DNA of 64,000 bases from positions 14,838,501 to 14,902,500 of the forward strand of contig CANTUV010000062.1 in the NCBI GenBank assembly GCA_947685225.1, read 5' to 3'. This document shows, in pieces, positions 1 to 12,735 of this stretch. The notes under the pieces were generated by a model. That model did not search any database, was not told where the DNA came from, and saw nothing but the letters and a program-made list of their open reading frames with translations. This DNA comes from Garcia nutans. Taxonomy: Eukaryota; Streptophyta; Magnoliopsida; Malpighiales; Euphorbiaceae. How positions within the stretch are numbered: position 1 is the first letter of the stretch; every line of letters begins with the position of its first letter. A program made the translations under genes and the position numbers.

Positions 1-2642
1 TTGCTCGCATAGTAGATAGGCTGAAAGTATTTCTCCTTGCGTTGACCCAAGACTGCTCCTACTGCAAAGTCACTTGCATCGCACATTAGTTCAAATGGTA
101 GATTCCAATTAGGAGCTACCATGATTGGAGCATGAATCAATTTCTCCTTAAGGGTTGTGAATGCTCTCAGACATTCCTCATCAAAAACAAAATCGACATC
201 CTTCTCAAGGAGTCTTGTCAATGGACGGGCTATCTTAGAAAAATCTCGAATGAACCTCTGATAAAAACCCGCATGTCCTAGAAAACTTCTGATGGCCTTC
301 ACAGATGTGGGTGGTGGTAACTTCTCAATGGTGTCTACCTTAGCCCTATCCACCTCAATGCCCTTGTTTGAAATTTTGTGTCCCAACACAATTCCCTCCT
401 GAACCATGAAATGACACTTTTCCTAATTAAGCACTAGATTGGTTTCCTCACATCTCATCAGGACTCTTTCAAGGTTTTCCAAACATCTTTCAAATGAGCT
501 CCCATAGTCCGAGAAATCATCCATAAATACCTCCATAATATCCTCTATAAGCTCATCAAAGATTGCTACTATGCACCTTTGGAAAGTCGCAGGTGCATTG
601 CACAACCCGAATGGCATTCTTCGATATGCGAATGTCCCATATGGGCAGGTGAATGTAGTTTTCTCTTGGTCTTCAGGGGCAATAGGAATTTGAAAATAGC
701 CTGAAAGACCATCCAAAAAGCAGTACTACTCATGGCCGGATAGCCTCTCCAACATCTGATCAATGAAGGGTAAAGGAAAATGATCATTTCTAGTTGCATC
801 ATTCAATTTTCTGTAGTCAATGCAAACCCTCCAACCGATAACTGTTCTTGTTGGAATCAGCTCATCATTTTCATTAGGGATCACGGTCATCCCTCCTTTC
901 TTTGGTACTACCTGGACTGGGCTCACCCAAGAACTATCCGAGATCAGATATATAATCACTGCATCAAGTAGTTTTATCACTTTAGCCTTCACTACATCTT
1001 TCATATTTGGGTTTAGTCTCCTTTGTGGTTGCACTACCGGCTTGAATTCATCCTCCATCAGTATCTTATGAGTGCAATAGGATGGACTGATACCATTGAT
1101 GTCTGCTATCTTCAAAGCTATCACTTGCTTATGTTTCTGCAACAACTGGATAAGTTTTTCTTTCTGCTCAGAAGATAGGTGGGAACTCAGAATTATTGGT
1201 AATTTCTTTTTCTCTGCCAGAAATCCATACTCAAGGTGAACTGGAAGAGGTTTTAGTTCCAAGTTGGGTGGATCAATCACCGATGGTTTTGGCTTCTCTT
1301 CTTTTGGCATCTCAATCGTCTCATATGCCCTGCATTTGAACGAATTACTTGCTTCAAGAAAAGCAAGCTGCTCCATTGCTTCTTGACCCTCAACATTTTC
1401 CTGCAATAAACACAACTCAAGGGGATCCTTGGAAACAATGTTAGTAACACAATTTATGGTCTCATGCTCAACAACATCATTGCATGATTCCGCTTCATCA
1501 AGTGAAAGTGAATGTTTCATGGCATCATGTATTCTAAAAATAACTTTCTCATCACCCACTCTTAAAGTCAATGTGCCATCATGAATATCGATAAGGGCAC
1601 AGGCTGTATTTAAAAATGGCCTACCAAGAATAAGTGAAACATCCGCATCCTCATCAATATCAATGACAACAAAATCATTAGGGAAAATGAAATCCCCGAC
1701 TTTTACCAACACATCTTCTATAATGCCACGATGGTGGACTACTGACTTATCAGCAAATTGGATAGTCATGAGTGTTGGTTTAGGTTTACTAATGTCTAAC
1801 TCTTTAAACATTTTATATGGCATAACACTTATGCTAGCCCCCAAATCAACTAATACACTTTTAACCTCAAGGTTACCTATCAAACATGGAATGTTAAAAC
1901 TACTTGGATCTTTTAACTTCTTAGGTAACCTCCTTTGCAAAATTGCTGAACTCTTTTCAGATAACTGCACTAAAGACACTTCCTCAAGTTTTCTTTTGTT
2001 AGAAAGGATATCTTTCAAAAATTTAGTATATTTAGGCATCTGTGATAAAGCTTCAACAAATGGAATATTAATGTGCAATTGTTTAAAAAGTTCAAGAAAC
2101 TTACCGAACTGAGCATCAATCTTGTCCTTGTTCAATCTTGCCGGATAGGGTACTCTAAGTCGATATTCCTTCAGTATGGGACTGCTTTCTTGCGGCTGCT
2201 TCTCTTTCTCACTTGTTTTCTCTCCCGAAGTGATAGGAGGATCGTCTTCTTTTTCTTGTACTTCAGTCCCTTTCTCTGCCACTTCTTCTCTTTTTTCAAC
2301 CATATTGCCCTTGATCTCTTTTCCACTTCTTAGTGTAATTGCCTTGAGTTGCTCTTTAGGATTTGCCTCAGTGTAGCTAGGCAGACTTCCTTGTGGTCTC
2401 TCACTGAGCAACTTGGCAATTTGCCCCACCTGATTTTTCAGATTATGGATAGAGGCTTGTTGATTTCTAAGGGTGGTTTCAGTTGATTGAAACCTGGTTT
2501 CAGAAGCTGCTATAAATTTCTCCATCATGTCCTCCAAACTACTCTTTCTTGGAGGGACAGCTTGTTGATGTTGGGGTTGCTGGAATCCAGGGGGAGGTCT
2601 AGGATTATTTTGATTATTCCATGAGAAATTTGGATGATTCCT
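1..2642 (-). pseudogene. Athila pol: protease and reverse transcriptase, with stops, incomplete
   Basis: Part of the retrotransposon polyprotein that matures the capsid and copies the RNA. In order along the minus strand: end of gag (EDMMEKF, coiled region, RPQGSLPS), retropepsin-like protease with active site VLVDLGASIS near 1840-1860 (DLG in place of DTG/DSG), then RT fingers and palm with RRLNPNMKDVV, CIDYRKLN and the catalytic FMDD at about 515-530. The sense frame is unbroken by any indel. Stops occur at 726-728 (inside GHE*YCFLDG, where the family has tyrosine) and 423-425 (inside VLN*EKCHF, where the family has tryptophan). RNase H and integrase would lie left of base 1. It cannot make a full polyprotein. 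Confidence 0.88.
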
Positions 2643-3722
2643 CTACCCCGGATTGTATGTGTTGCTGTTGGGATTATTCTGTTGTTGCCATGGCATATTT
2701 CCAACATAATCTACTTGCTCTTGCCTAGCAAACATGTTGCCACTTTGGCAATCTTGACTTTGATGTCCACCCCCACACCATTCACAAGACATCACTTGCA
2801 TTACTTTCCCAGAATGAGAGGCTAAAGAATCAAATTTTTTATTCAATGCTTCCAATTGGGTTGTCAAAGCCACCACCAGATCTAATTGGTGTGAACCCAT
2901 GGTCTTCATCTTTCCTTGTTCCCTTGGGGCTTGCCACTGATAATTGATGATAGCCATGTCTTCAATTAAATCCCTTGCTTGTTCAGGTGTCTTGTTGTTT
3001 ATGGTACCACCGGCTGCTGCATTAATGGATTGCTTACTTACGTAATTCAACCCATTGTAAAATGTTTGAATTGGAAGCCATAGTGGAAGTCCATGATGAG
3101 GACACCTTCTCAACAGGTCTTTAAATCTTTCCCAGGCATCATAGAGGGTCTCACCATCTTGCTGCAGAAAGGATGAGATATCATTCCTCAACTTAGCAGT
3201 TTTAGACGATGGAAAGTATTTTTCTAGGAATTTCTCTGCCAACTGACCCCATGTGGTGAAGATTCATGGAGGAAAAGATTTCAGCCACTTCTTTGGTCTA
3301 TCTCTAAGGGAAAATGGGAACAACCCCATCCTAATTACATCATCTGAGACATTATTTATCTTGAATGTGTCACATATCTCCAAAAAATTCTCAATATGTG
3401 CATTAGGATCTTCATCAGGAAGCCCGTTGAATTGACAAGTTTGCTACACCATTTGAATTACATTTGCCTTTATTTCAAAGTTTTTCGCAGCAACCGTCGG
3501 TCTCTGGATACTAGATTCAGCCCCATTTACATTGGGCTTAGCAAACTCCTGCATTGTTCTTGGTCTAGCTCCTTCCATCACTTCGAATACTTCTTCTTGT
3601 TCTATTTCCTGATTTATTGCGTCTTCCAGAACTGCCTCCTCTTCTTCCTTTTGCTTTCTCCTCAACGTTCTTTCTAACTCTGGTTCTAACTCAAGCAGTT
3701 GGGCTGAGCTAGCTCTGGTCAT
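2643..3722 (-). pseudogene. Athila gag (capsid/nucleocapsid) with three stops
   Basis: Retrotransposon gag in the same frame as the pol part. The likely start is the ATG at 3720-3722 (MTRASSAQLLELEPELE), which is preferred to the in-frame extension upstream because the latter starts with a non-ATG codon. The retrotrans_gag core (AEKFLEKYFPSSKTAKLR, then GETLYDAWERFKDLLRRCP) spans about 3040-3245. A zinc knuckle CEWCGGGHQSQDC lies near 2735-2790. Stops are at 3444-3446 (expected Gln), 3264-3266 and 2643-2645 (both expected Trp). No frameshift is visible, so decay so far is by point mutation. Confidence 0.85.
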
Positions 3723-3836
3723 AAACGGTAAGAAACACCTAAAATGATAATAAATAAACAAGAACCAATATTAAAAACAAATGAAAATAAAACTAAATCA
3801 ACATTCTTAATTATATTACTAATATTGAAACCGTTG

Positions 3837-3854
3837 TCCCCGGCAGCGGCGCCA
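3837..3854 (-). promoter_or_regulatory. Primer-binding site (tRNA-Asp type) of the Athila element
   Basis: On the minus strand the 18 bases read TGGCGCCGCTGCCGGGGA, the complement of the 3' end of plant tRNA-Asp with one or so differences. This PBS is typical of Athila. It lies 6 bases inside the LTR edge at 3861. Confidence 0.85.
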
Positions 3855-3860
3855 AAAACT

Positions 3861-5425
3861 TGGTGCGCGCAAGCTGCACTATAGTAATACCGCAAGTGCA
3901 CGGATCGCCCAAGTAATATAGTAGTGAGTGAGTTATCGTTCCACTGGGGACAAGGCCAAGTACTAGTGCAAATCTTAACCGTTGTTTAGCAAATTAATAG
4001 TTGTGTGATGCTTTGTAATTAAAAACAACTAATTTAATAACTGAAAATAAAGGGAAATTCAATGTTGTGCAAAAAGGATTGATAATAATAATACTATCCA
4101 GATATTGAATCTCCTAGCCTCAATAATATTTATGATCAATCAATTCAGTTAAATCATTCAATAGATTTAAGTTGGCATTCCTCTAAATTAGACTAAAACC
4201 TCTCTCGAGTGGATTAATCCCTAATCACTAAGTAGAGTGCTGGAATCTCTTCTCAACCACAATTAAATAGGTCTTGCATTAAGAACAAGGAACTATAAAC
4301 CAAAGGATCTTGTAAGTCTATCTCTAGTACTCCAATCAATCCTCAACCCTTATGAGTATTCAATTCATATCAAGCTTTCTCAAGTCAATAATATAAAAAT
4401 GGCAACCAATCAATAAGCATGCTATTATCAATTGGAAATAAATCATTAAGTATCATAAGAGTAAAACAACTCAATCAAATGATTCAACTAAATATAATTA
4501 TTCAATCCATACAAATAAGCTAGGGTTCATCAATATCTAGATAGAGAAGGAATTAGTTCATGTTCAAAATCAGAAAAATAGAACAAGAGAAATGAGTAAA
4601 AGAAACCAAACAATCCATGGCGAATAATTTGTATTTCTTCACTTCAATCCTTGATTCTTGGTTTAGATCTTGTATAGGATGTATCTCCTTCTTCAAACTC
4701 AGCTCAAGACTCTCCTTGTTGCTCCAACAGTTGGCTCCTTCTCCCTTCTCTGTTCTCTATTTTCCAAAAACGTCCCCCTTCTCCCTTTTTTTAAACTCTC
4801 TTCCAAGTTCACATCTCATACCTTCTAACTCACACCCCATACCTTCCAACTCACACCATTTTCTCTTATCTCCCATATTCTCTTTGTTTTATCTTTTTTT
4901 TTCATTATTTAGGCAAGCTTTTCTTTTCTTTAGTCTTTCTTTTGGCAAAAGCACAATCCTTGTCCCCCACTTGTTCCTCAATCAGAACAAAGAATTCAAC
5001 TTTTCCATAGGTGACACGATCATTGACACGCCCATGTCACTGGGCGTGTCACAGCCACTGTGATTTTGAATATAAGGCACGTCCAGTGACACGCCCATGT
5101 CACTGGGCGTGTCAATGCTACTGTGAGTTTGAATATAGGGCACGCTAGGTGACATGCCCATGTCACTAGGCGTGTCAATGCTTCTGGATGCAGTATCAAG
5201 AGCACGTCTATTGACACGCCCGTGTTCATGGGCGTGTCCATTGATAAATTTTGCCCTTTTCTTCTACTTTCATCCGTAATTCCTCCGAAATGACCATAAG
5301 CCTCAAATTACAGAGAATTCCTGAAATTAACCCTAAAATACACTTTGAACAAACAAATTAAACTTAATTGGATAATAATCATATTAAGAAATAGGAATAA
5401 AATATCATCAATTGTGTACTTATCA
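3861..5425 (-). repeat. 5' LTR of the Athila element
   Basis: About 1565 bp. In element orientation it starts TGATAAGTACACAATTG (5425 leftwards) and ends GCGCACCA next to the PBS. The length fits Athila LTRs. It contains a hairpin array (5019-5242). Open frames seen inside it on either strand are not genes. Confidence 0.8.
5019..5242 (-). repeat. Array of four inverted-repeat units inside the Athila LTR
   Basis: Four copies of an imperfect palindrome spaced about 60-65 bp. The first two copies are perfect 11-bp stems, TGACACGCCCA against TGGGCGTGTCA, around a 6-base centre (TGTCAC). The third copy has lost pairs (GACATGCCC, CTAGGCG), and the fourth has CCCGTGTTCATGGG. Spacers share GAATATA(A/G)GGCACG, so this is a tandem repeat whose unit includes a hairpin. 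Confidence 0.85.
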
Positions 5426-8400
5426 GCAGCTAATTGAGGCTAGGATGAAGTAGCTAACTAAGATTAGGATGAAGCAACTTATTGTGATTGAGATACACCA
5501 ATTGATATAGGCTGATCACTTGATCTTTCATATTTTGATTTAGTTGGGTGCTCTATAGGCTCTGAGAAAACTTAAAAATGTTTAACTCCAGGCATCCTGC
5601 ATAATTGAACACATTCCAATATGTTAAATTATAAAAAAAAACAATTATATAAGACATATAAAATGTTATATATAAAAAGTAATTTATTACGATAAATATA
5701 GTTAATTCTTACCACATTTTTATTTTTAACAAATATAGGCTCATCAGTTACCTCTTCCTTAGTCAATGTCAAGTCTCGATTGTCATTTCCAAATCACCTA
5801 TCTAAGTCTTGTTGTTGATAAGGAACATTTTCATAGCATGAGTCTTGTTTTTCATCTTTACCCATGTCATATAAATCTCTTAGCTTTAAGTGCACAACAA
5901 CGCTCCATTTTTTATCCACTTCATCCTCCATATAATACACAAGTTGTGCCTCTAAAGCTTTAATGAATGGTTCATAATCTTCATGATCATTAATACGTAT
6001 TAATCGAGAAAATTTAATGGATGTGAAGCCTAATTCATCGATCTTTATTCCTCTATTAGCAGTGGTGTCTGCCCATTGACATTTAAATAAGGTAACCATG
6101 AAATGACCATGATAATTTAACTCAATTATATCTGTTAGTTTTCCATAATAAGGAACATCTCTTTCCATGCAATTACTATCACGATTGCTTGCATAGCTTT
6201 TAGTTCCAAATGATCCAAAGACCCCACTATTTTGAGTTTTCAAGCATTCTTCTCATTCTACTGTTCAAAATTTGAATCCATTAACATTATAAGCACTAAA
6301 CTCCTTGTTTAAAAAAGTGATCCTCGTGCTAAAAATATGACATCGTTTGGATGTGATCCGTTGACATCATTCATAATCTATTATGAAAATGAAAAGTATT
6401 TTGCAATTTAAATGATTTAGTTAAATAATAAAGTGAATGATGATAATAATGTATGTACTTATGCATTTCCTAAACTAATCAATGGATCCTCTATGAACCA
6501 CCTTATCTATCTCAATTTGTGATCACGTACTACTCCTTAGCCTTCTCTTTGTCTCTATTTTGTATTCCCAATGAAAATAATGATGTGTTTAACTTTTACA
6601 ATCATCGAAATGACTTACTTTTTATATAATTCTTAAGTGTTAGAATGTACTCTTTGTAGATATGGATCTACTTCTATACAATTGATTAGAACATGACAAT
6701 GGGCTCGCATATATTCTAAAGGTGTTAGATTGAAATATGATGAAGCCTCAATCCGTCTGCTAATCATTGAAAACATTGTAGCTCTTTTAGAAGATCTAGT
6801 ACTGATTACCACATCATCAACATGAGGTGTTCAATTGAATATAGTCTCTACATTATCTAAATATCTTAAGCAAAAGTTAAGAATTTCATTAGATAGATAT
6901 CCTTCAGCTATACATCCTTCGGGTTATTCCTTGTTGCACACATATGACTTCAAATGCCCTAAGTATCGCTATTATCATAAAATATTCTTAACTCAAAATA
7001 AGAAAATGAAATAATAATCCACAAAGTTTAGTCTTTATTTTATACCTCTCTTTAGGATATATATACATCCATCAATAATGTACCGAGCAACTATATTTGA
7101 CTTCATCAACTAAATAAACAATTAGATGAACCGTGAGTGTAAAAAAGAAGAAGGGAATAACATTTTCATGTGGCAAAGAGTGAGCACAATTCAATCCTTA
7201 AGATTGTCTAAGTCTGGATAGCTAAATGCTTTGACACTACATATGTGTCGAAAAAATGAGCACAAATCAATCAAGATTGCAGAGACACGGTGTGGGCAAT
7301 ACACTCCTTATTACAATTGGGTGTAATTGCTCCACAAGAATATGACAATCATGACTTTTCAACCTAAATAACTTGTATTGTTTCAAAACCAAGTTTCCCA
7401 AAATCCATACAAATATGTCCTTCTGAGCATTACTCATTGTAAAAAGAGCAGGACAATATTTTCCATTCTTCTTTGGCCAAAGGCCTTCTCTTGATTGTAG
7501 ATCTTTACGGGCATTTAAATGATCTTTACTCTTCCCACTTTCATTAAGCAAGATGTATATCACATTATCACACACATTGTTCTCAATTTGTATAATATCA
7601 ATATTATGATGAATTAAGTTATACTTCTAATATGGATGATAAAAAATATATACTTTTCTTTCTCCATTGCTGGGATTCTTCAGATTGTCTATCATGCTCA
7701 CAAGCTCTTTTTCCTCTAGTTTCTAACTCTGGAGCTTTTCCAAATATAGTTTTAACATTCTCCAACTATTTCAAAATGTCTAGTCCTAATTATTGTACTG
7801 GTGGATTCCTTTTTTCTTCCTTGCCATCAAAGTGAATTTGATCTAATCTAAATCTGTGACCACATTTAAAAATCGGCAATGACCCATAAAACATCATTGT
7901 TTGCTATATGGGAGGTGACAAGGTTCTACATCAAAGTTACATGATGGACAAGCTAGTTTAGCATGTGTATTCCACCTAGATAGTGTCCCATAACCAGAAA
8001 AATCACATATTGTCCACAATAAAACACATCTCATTAAGAAACTATTATTTAATGCAACATCATAAGTTTCTATCCCACCCATAAGTCCTTTAACTCATCA
8101 ATTAGAGGTTACAAATAAACATTTATATCATTGTATGGCATTCTTTTACTAGGAACGAGCATTGAAAGAACGAAAGTAGTTTGTTTCATACATTTTCAAG
8201 GAGGATTATTATGTGAAATGAGAATCACTAGCCAAATGTTATAGTTAGTGCTCATATTTCTAAAAGGATTAAACCTATCACTAGCTAAACCAAGATATAC
8301 ATGTTGTGCATCAGAAGAAAAATTAGGAAATGTTAAATCAAATCTTTTCCATGCTTCATAGTCTCTTGGATGCCACATCAATCCATCTCTATTACCCCCG

Positions 8401-9350
8401 CTAGCATGCCATATCATATTTATAGCAGTCTTGGAAGACATAAACAAGTGTTGTAATTGTGGTTTCAATGGAAAATAACGAAGAACCTTTGCAGGCTGAT
8501 TTTTTCACTTATTCGCACTTGTAGGCATAGAATTTGAATTTCTCTTTGTCTTTGATTTACACCTAGATGTACCACATTTTGCAAAATTGTTCTAATCTCC
8601 AATACAACATGCAATAATTTAGACTTGCATGTATTTCAATATAATTAAGGCCAAGTTTGGTTATGATTTTCTTAGCATCATATAATATTTCAAGGATCTT
8701 TGTGTGTTGGAATGCGTCATGTAACAATTCCACTATCATCGACATTTCTTTATTACTAATCCCACAAATGCACTTAATATAATATAATTTTACCAAAAAT
8801 GACAATTTTGATTTTTGAGTACTTTGAACACCCTTCATATACTTCTTATTCTCCATCTTTAAGTAACTTATAAAAAATTTTTAACTTCATCATTTGGCTT
8901 GCTATTTAAGTCCTCTGTTCATCATTTGGCTTCCTATTTAAGTCCTTTGTCCTCATTTCCTCTTCATTTTGTAGTCTATGTGATGTAGATAATTCTTCAT
9001 TATTATGGTGTCTATCGAATGCAAAAGCATCACGAACCATGTCTTGCACTTGGTCTTGCATTGCGTCTTGCATACACTGACTATCTTGTTGTATAGAAAT
9101 AGAATTAGATATTTGCAAAGTCTCTCCATGCTATAATCAAACAATGTACCCTTTTGGAAATGGCCTACAAATCAAGTGATCATAAATCACTTCTCTAGTC
9201 TCTCATTTTCTAAAAGCACAATGAGAATAAAGGCAATTTTTTTTTTCTATTATCAAATGATTTGTTTGAAAATGCAAAGTCTAGAAATTGGTTCAACCCT
9301 TTTTGATATTCAAGTGTATTACGTGGTTTGAAAATCCAATTTTTGTCCAT
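5426..9350 (-). mobile_element. CACTA (En/Spm) transposon remnant
   Basis: Body of an old CACTA element recognised only from its transposase gene. 5426-5790 is a low-complexity 3' coding or UTR tail with short repeats (GGATGAAG...). I found no CACTA/TAGTG terminus on either side. The Athila element has replaced or covered the left end. Confidence 0.75.
5794..9350 (-). pseudogene. CACTA transposase (TNP2/Transposase_21, DUF4218, DUF4216), broken
   Basis: The transposase cuts and joins CACTA elements. Minus-strand translation gives the family domains in order. The transposase-associated N-terminus (start ATG 9348-9350, then MDKNWIFKPRNTLEY) is followed by QDMVRDAFAFD near 9030 and by SFLVKLYYIKC with EIHASLNYCMLYW (8600-8830). 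Next comes the Transposase_21 core LFMSSKTAINMIWHASGG, LGLASDRFNPF, TICDFSGYG and KLACPSC (7890-8440), then KSHDCHILVEQLHPI (7300-7370). Fragments after it match DUF4218 (CIAEGYLSNE near 6900), and the last domain is DUF4216 (VPYYGKLTDIIEL, FTSIKFSRLI; 5794-6243). Many stops and shifts separate the blocks, so the gene is dead. Domain order and motifs make the family assignment firm. Confidence 0.85.
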
Positions 9351-12154
9351 TTCTGAATACATGGCTTGGGTGATAACCAAAGAGCACTACCAATAAATAT
9401 GAAATTTTAATTTAACTAGAAAGCAAATATATATTCTTCATTTTAAATTCAAACACTATAAAGCAATTCAAATAGTAATTCACAGCATATCCAACATGAC
9501 AAAGGCAAATATTATATTAGGCAACAAATTGTTTTTTAAAAATTAAAGAAAATATCAAAATGTAGTTTAAAAAACATTGCTTCAAACAACATATGAAACT
9601 GACATGCGGTGTTTTTGTCAATAAAACCAAACAACAGATACAAAAGTGCAAACAATATAAAGTCACAGGGTATGGACATAGTGGGCTCTAAAATTGCTCT
9701 ATGAAAACCATATATAGACTCACTTGTATGGGCCAGTCCATGGACAATTTTTTAAGATTAGTTTTGCCTTTTGTTTTCAAAGATATTTCTTGACAGTCCC
9801 ACCATTAATACTGAACAAAATTGCACCGCCCAATCTTGTTTTTTTTTTTTATCTCTTGCAAAACTAAAAACAAAAGAAGAGGGGAGACATGGAAACATGC
9901 AGCATTTCCATGGAGATGGAGGGAGGATTAGTTGATCAATCACCCTACTCATATATAATGGAAAGGACCGAAGTAGGGGTAGTCTTGGTACGGAAAAGAA
10001 AAAGACAATTCACAGCTTTTTTAATAATTCAATTTTAAAGGGTAGTTTTGTAATGCCAATTGCCAAATTCCAATCAAGAAAAAAATACAATACTTTCACT
10101 ACTTATCTTCTTCCAAACCTTTGCATGTGACCCACCTAACAAATAATGCAATCCCATCTATCTGTCCTACTATACCCATTATCAACTCCTATCTATATTG
10201 AAAAAAAAAAACTCTTATCTATTAATAATTTACTATTGTACAATATGTCTTATTAATGTCTTTATAATTATATATTTTTTTTCTTTTTTTGTAAGTACTT
10301 AGTATTAAGTGTATGATTTTATATATAATATCTCTTATAAAATAAAAGTTACAACTTTCAAATGCCACAGTTACAAAAGATTTTAGTGAACTGCAGAATA
10401 AAATTCAACAATGGAATGAAACTTTTTATTGAGAAGATGACTCCTAGCTAATTTAATAGATCAAAATCACTCTAAACTTCATCTTTATCTCGGGCATTTG
10501 AAAAGAATAAAAATTCTTAATAAATATAATTGTACTTGTTGAAAGCTTAAGTTTAGAATGTTGGTGAGTGGCCAAGTGGGGTCGAGTTAGGAAAAATAAA
10601 ATAAAATAAAATATATAAATGAATAATTCTAGTTTCGGCCAAGGGAAATCAGTTGTGGTCGGTGTGTGAATTATGGAATTGGGTGTGTATGTGCATTGCA
10701 TGATTTGCAATGCACATGCAATGCACCAAAACTCATATACAGGGAATTAAGATGAAATGGAGAAATAAAAGCAAGCCTTGGAGTTGAACTAGCAAGATGA
10801 AGGACTGATAGCATGAAGTAGAAAGAACATAGATCAAAATTTACAATGAAATTTACCTTCATATATCATGTGCCTCTGCTTTTTGTTGTTTATTTGTTCT
10901 CATGAACAAAATTTAACTTTACCTTAATCATTCTCATGAAAATTTTGTGCATATCTTATAAATAACTTTATTTTTCTGTACTTTTTTTTTCATAAAATTG
11001 TGTCTTCTAACAATTAAACAAGTTATTTTTCCAATAATAAATGATAGCACTATTTAGATGTTGAAAAAACATTATACGTGAAATCTTAGCCAAAGTCACT
11101 AGTCACCACGCAAAACTGTAAAAATCTAAAAACAATGCAAAACCCATGCATCTTCATGTTTAAAAATCAAAGTAAGCAGCTACTGTGAAAAGGAAAAAAG
11201 AAACAGTTTAAATAATTTCTCAACTCCACCATGTCAACTGGACTCTTTGAATTTCTTTTTGGTAGCAAATTATTAAGAATGACTCAACTTGATTGGTTAA
11301 AATTTTTTTGATAGAAAATTATTAGGAATAACATTCTCATGACATCTCCTACATCTGCTCCTACGTTTCAATTTTAGTCCCAGAACTTAATTGGGAGTCA
11401 TAGAATTGTATTCAACCAAATGGCTTCGTGCCACCTTGACTACTTCTAAGTTCTAAAAATGACTCTAGTACTATTGAACAAAAAACTAATCATCTTTTTT
11501 TTTTTTTGGATATTTTTCCTTTTATTTCAAAAAAAATCAGATGCTAGTTTTTACTTAATCACAATAATATCTCAAAACAATAACCTTTCTTTCAACAAGC
11601 AACTCAATCTCTCAAAAAATTTAATGAGAAAAGGTTCAAACTACAAAACATACAAAGACACTACAATCTCCCATATACAAACTCACTCAAAAGAGAAAAT
11701 ACAACCATTGAAGACCTCAATCAAAGATTTTAATGTTCTGGAATGCGAAGCCACATAATTGATTAATTAATTAACTAAGTAATCACTCTTTGATTTTAAT
11801 TAATTAAGTAATCACTCTTTGATTAACTAAAAGTTGCGAAATGAAAGGAATAAAGCAACAAAGCAATTGACTAACACACGACAGCAGCAAATCAGTTGAT
11901 TTTGGGTAATGATTTCAAAACCCATAAATCAAACAACCCGCCTTATCTGAAAATTAATTCTAAATCAGCCTAAGCTAATTAAATAAAGAAACTAACTAAC
12001 AAAGCCTAACTTATCAACTATAAACTAACTAACAAAGCCTAACTGATCAACTATCATATTAAGAATTTATAAAAAATACAAGTTATTCCGTTCTAAAACC
12101 AAAACCTAAATTAAAAATAGCACTAAAAATAAAAAAGACATGGTAGTTACCTGA
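9351..12154. other. Intergenic, no gene recognised
   Basis: A+T-rich DNA with homopolymer runs. Visible structure: a 10-bp perfect inverted repeat at 10691-10715, a duplicated AAGTAATCACTCTTTGATT at about 11775-11825, and a duplicated 34-bp unit containing ACTAACTAACAAAGCCTAAC at about 11985-12055. Open frames here (such as 11459-11758) have low-complexity translations and no domain. Confidence 0.6.
10691..10715. repeat. Perfect 10-bp inverted repeat (potential hairpin)
   Basis: GTGCATTGCA and TGCAATGCAC surround the 5-base centre TGATT. A partial third copy (ATGCAATGCAC) follows at once. Confidence 0.7.
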
Positions 12155-12354
12155 GTTACACCCTAGCTCAATTGATTCCTCAAGAGAGATAAATAGAGAA
12201 TAAAGGGCAAAGTGATGCAATGCAGCAGAGAAATCATTGAAATTAAAAATGAAATTGAAAGGGAGAAAAGAAATTGAAGAGAAGAGAGATGTGAAATTGA
12301 AGAGAAGAAAGAAACATGAATAAGAAAGCGCCGTGAAATCTCGCTACCTTTTTG

Positions 12355-12735
12355 CAATGCATTTGGAACTTTCAAATTAAACTTTTTCAATATAATTGGA
12401 TCTTTTCAAATCAAACTTTTTCAATCAATTTGAATCTTTTCTAAAATTTTTAGATCTTTTCAATCAAACTTTTTCAATATATTTAAATCTTTTTCAATAC
12501 ATTTGGACCTTTCAAATTAACTTTTTTTTGGTATTGTCCAATAAATTTGGACTTTCAAATCAACTTTTTCTAATATACTTGGACTTTCAAACCAACTTTT
12601 TCTAATATATTTGTACCTTTCAAATCAATCTTTTCCGGTATATTTGTATTTTTCAAATCAAAATTTTTCAAAATATTTGAAATTTTTAAATCAATTTTTC
12701 CAACATAGTTAAACCTTTTAATCAAATATTTTACA
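12355..12735. repeat. Degenerate minisatellite, unit about 35-45 bp
   Basis: Roughly ten diverged copies of a unit close to TTTGGACCTTTCAAATCAAC + TTTTTCAATATA in tandem. Copies vary by small indels and by exchange of AATATA/AATACA and GGACTT/GGATCT. The open frame across it on the plus strand is a by-product of the repeat. Confidence 0.75.

Larger units (their letters stand above)
1..5425 (-). mobile_element. Athila-type Ty3/gypsy retrotransposon, 5' half (cut by window edge)
   Basis: Read on the minus strand this is LTR (3861-5425), primer-binding site (3837-3854), short leader and a gag-pol frame that runs off the window at base 1. The Athila assignment rests on the PBS, which matches the tRNA-Asp type usual for that lineage, on the gag tail with its RPQGSLPS and EANPKEQ signature, and on the RT motif FMDDFS. 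The 3' LTR lies outside, so the TSD (candidate GCAGC at 5426-5430) cannot be checked. The next recognisable sequence to the right is CACTA transposase, so the element probably landed in or next to that older transposon. Confidence 0.9.

Noticed and set aside
4617..5063. 148-codon plus-strand frame
   Set aside because: Lies wholly in the Athila LTR on the opposite strand; low-complexity Leu/Ser-rich translation with no domain.
9387..9400. CACTACCAA as a CACTA terminus
   Set aside because: Wrong orientation for the neighbouring transposase (a TAGTG end would be expected on this side) and no subterminal repeats beside it.
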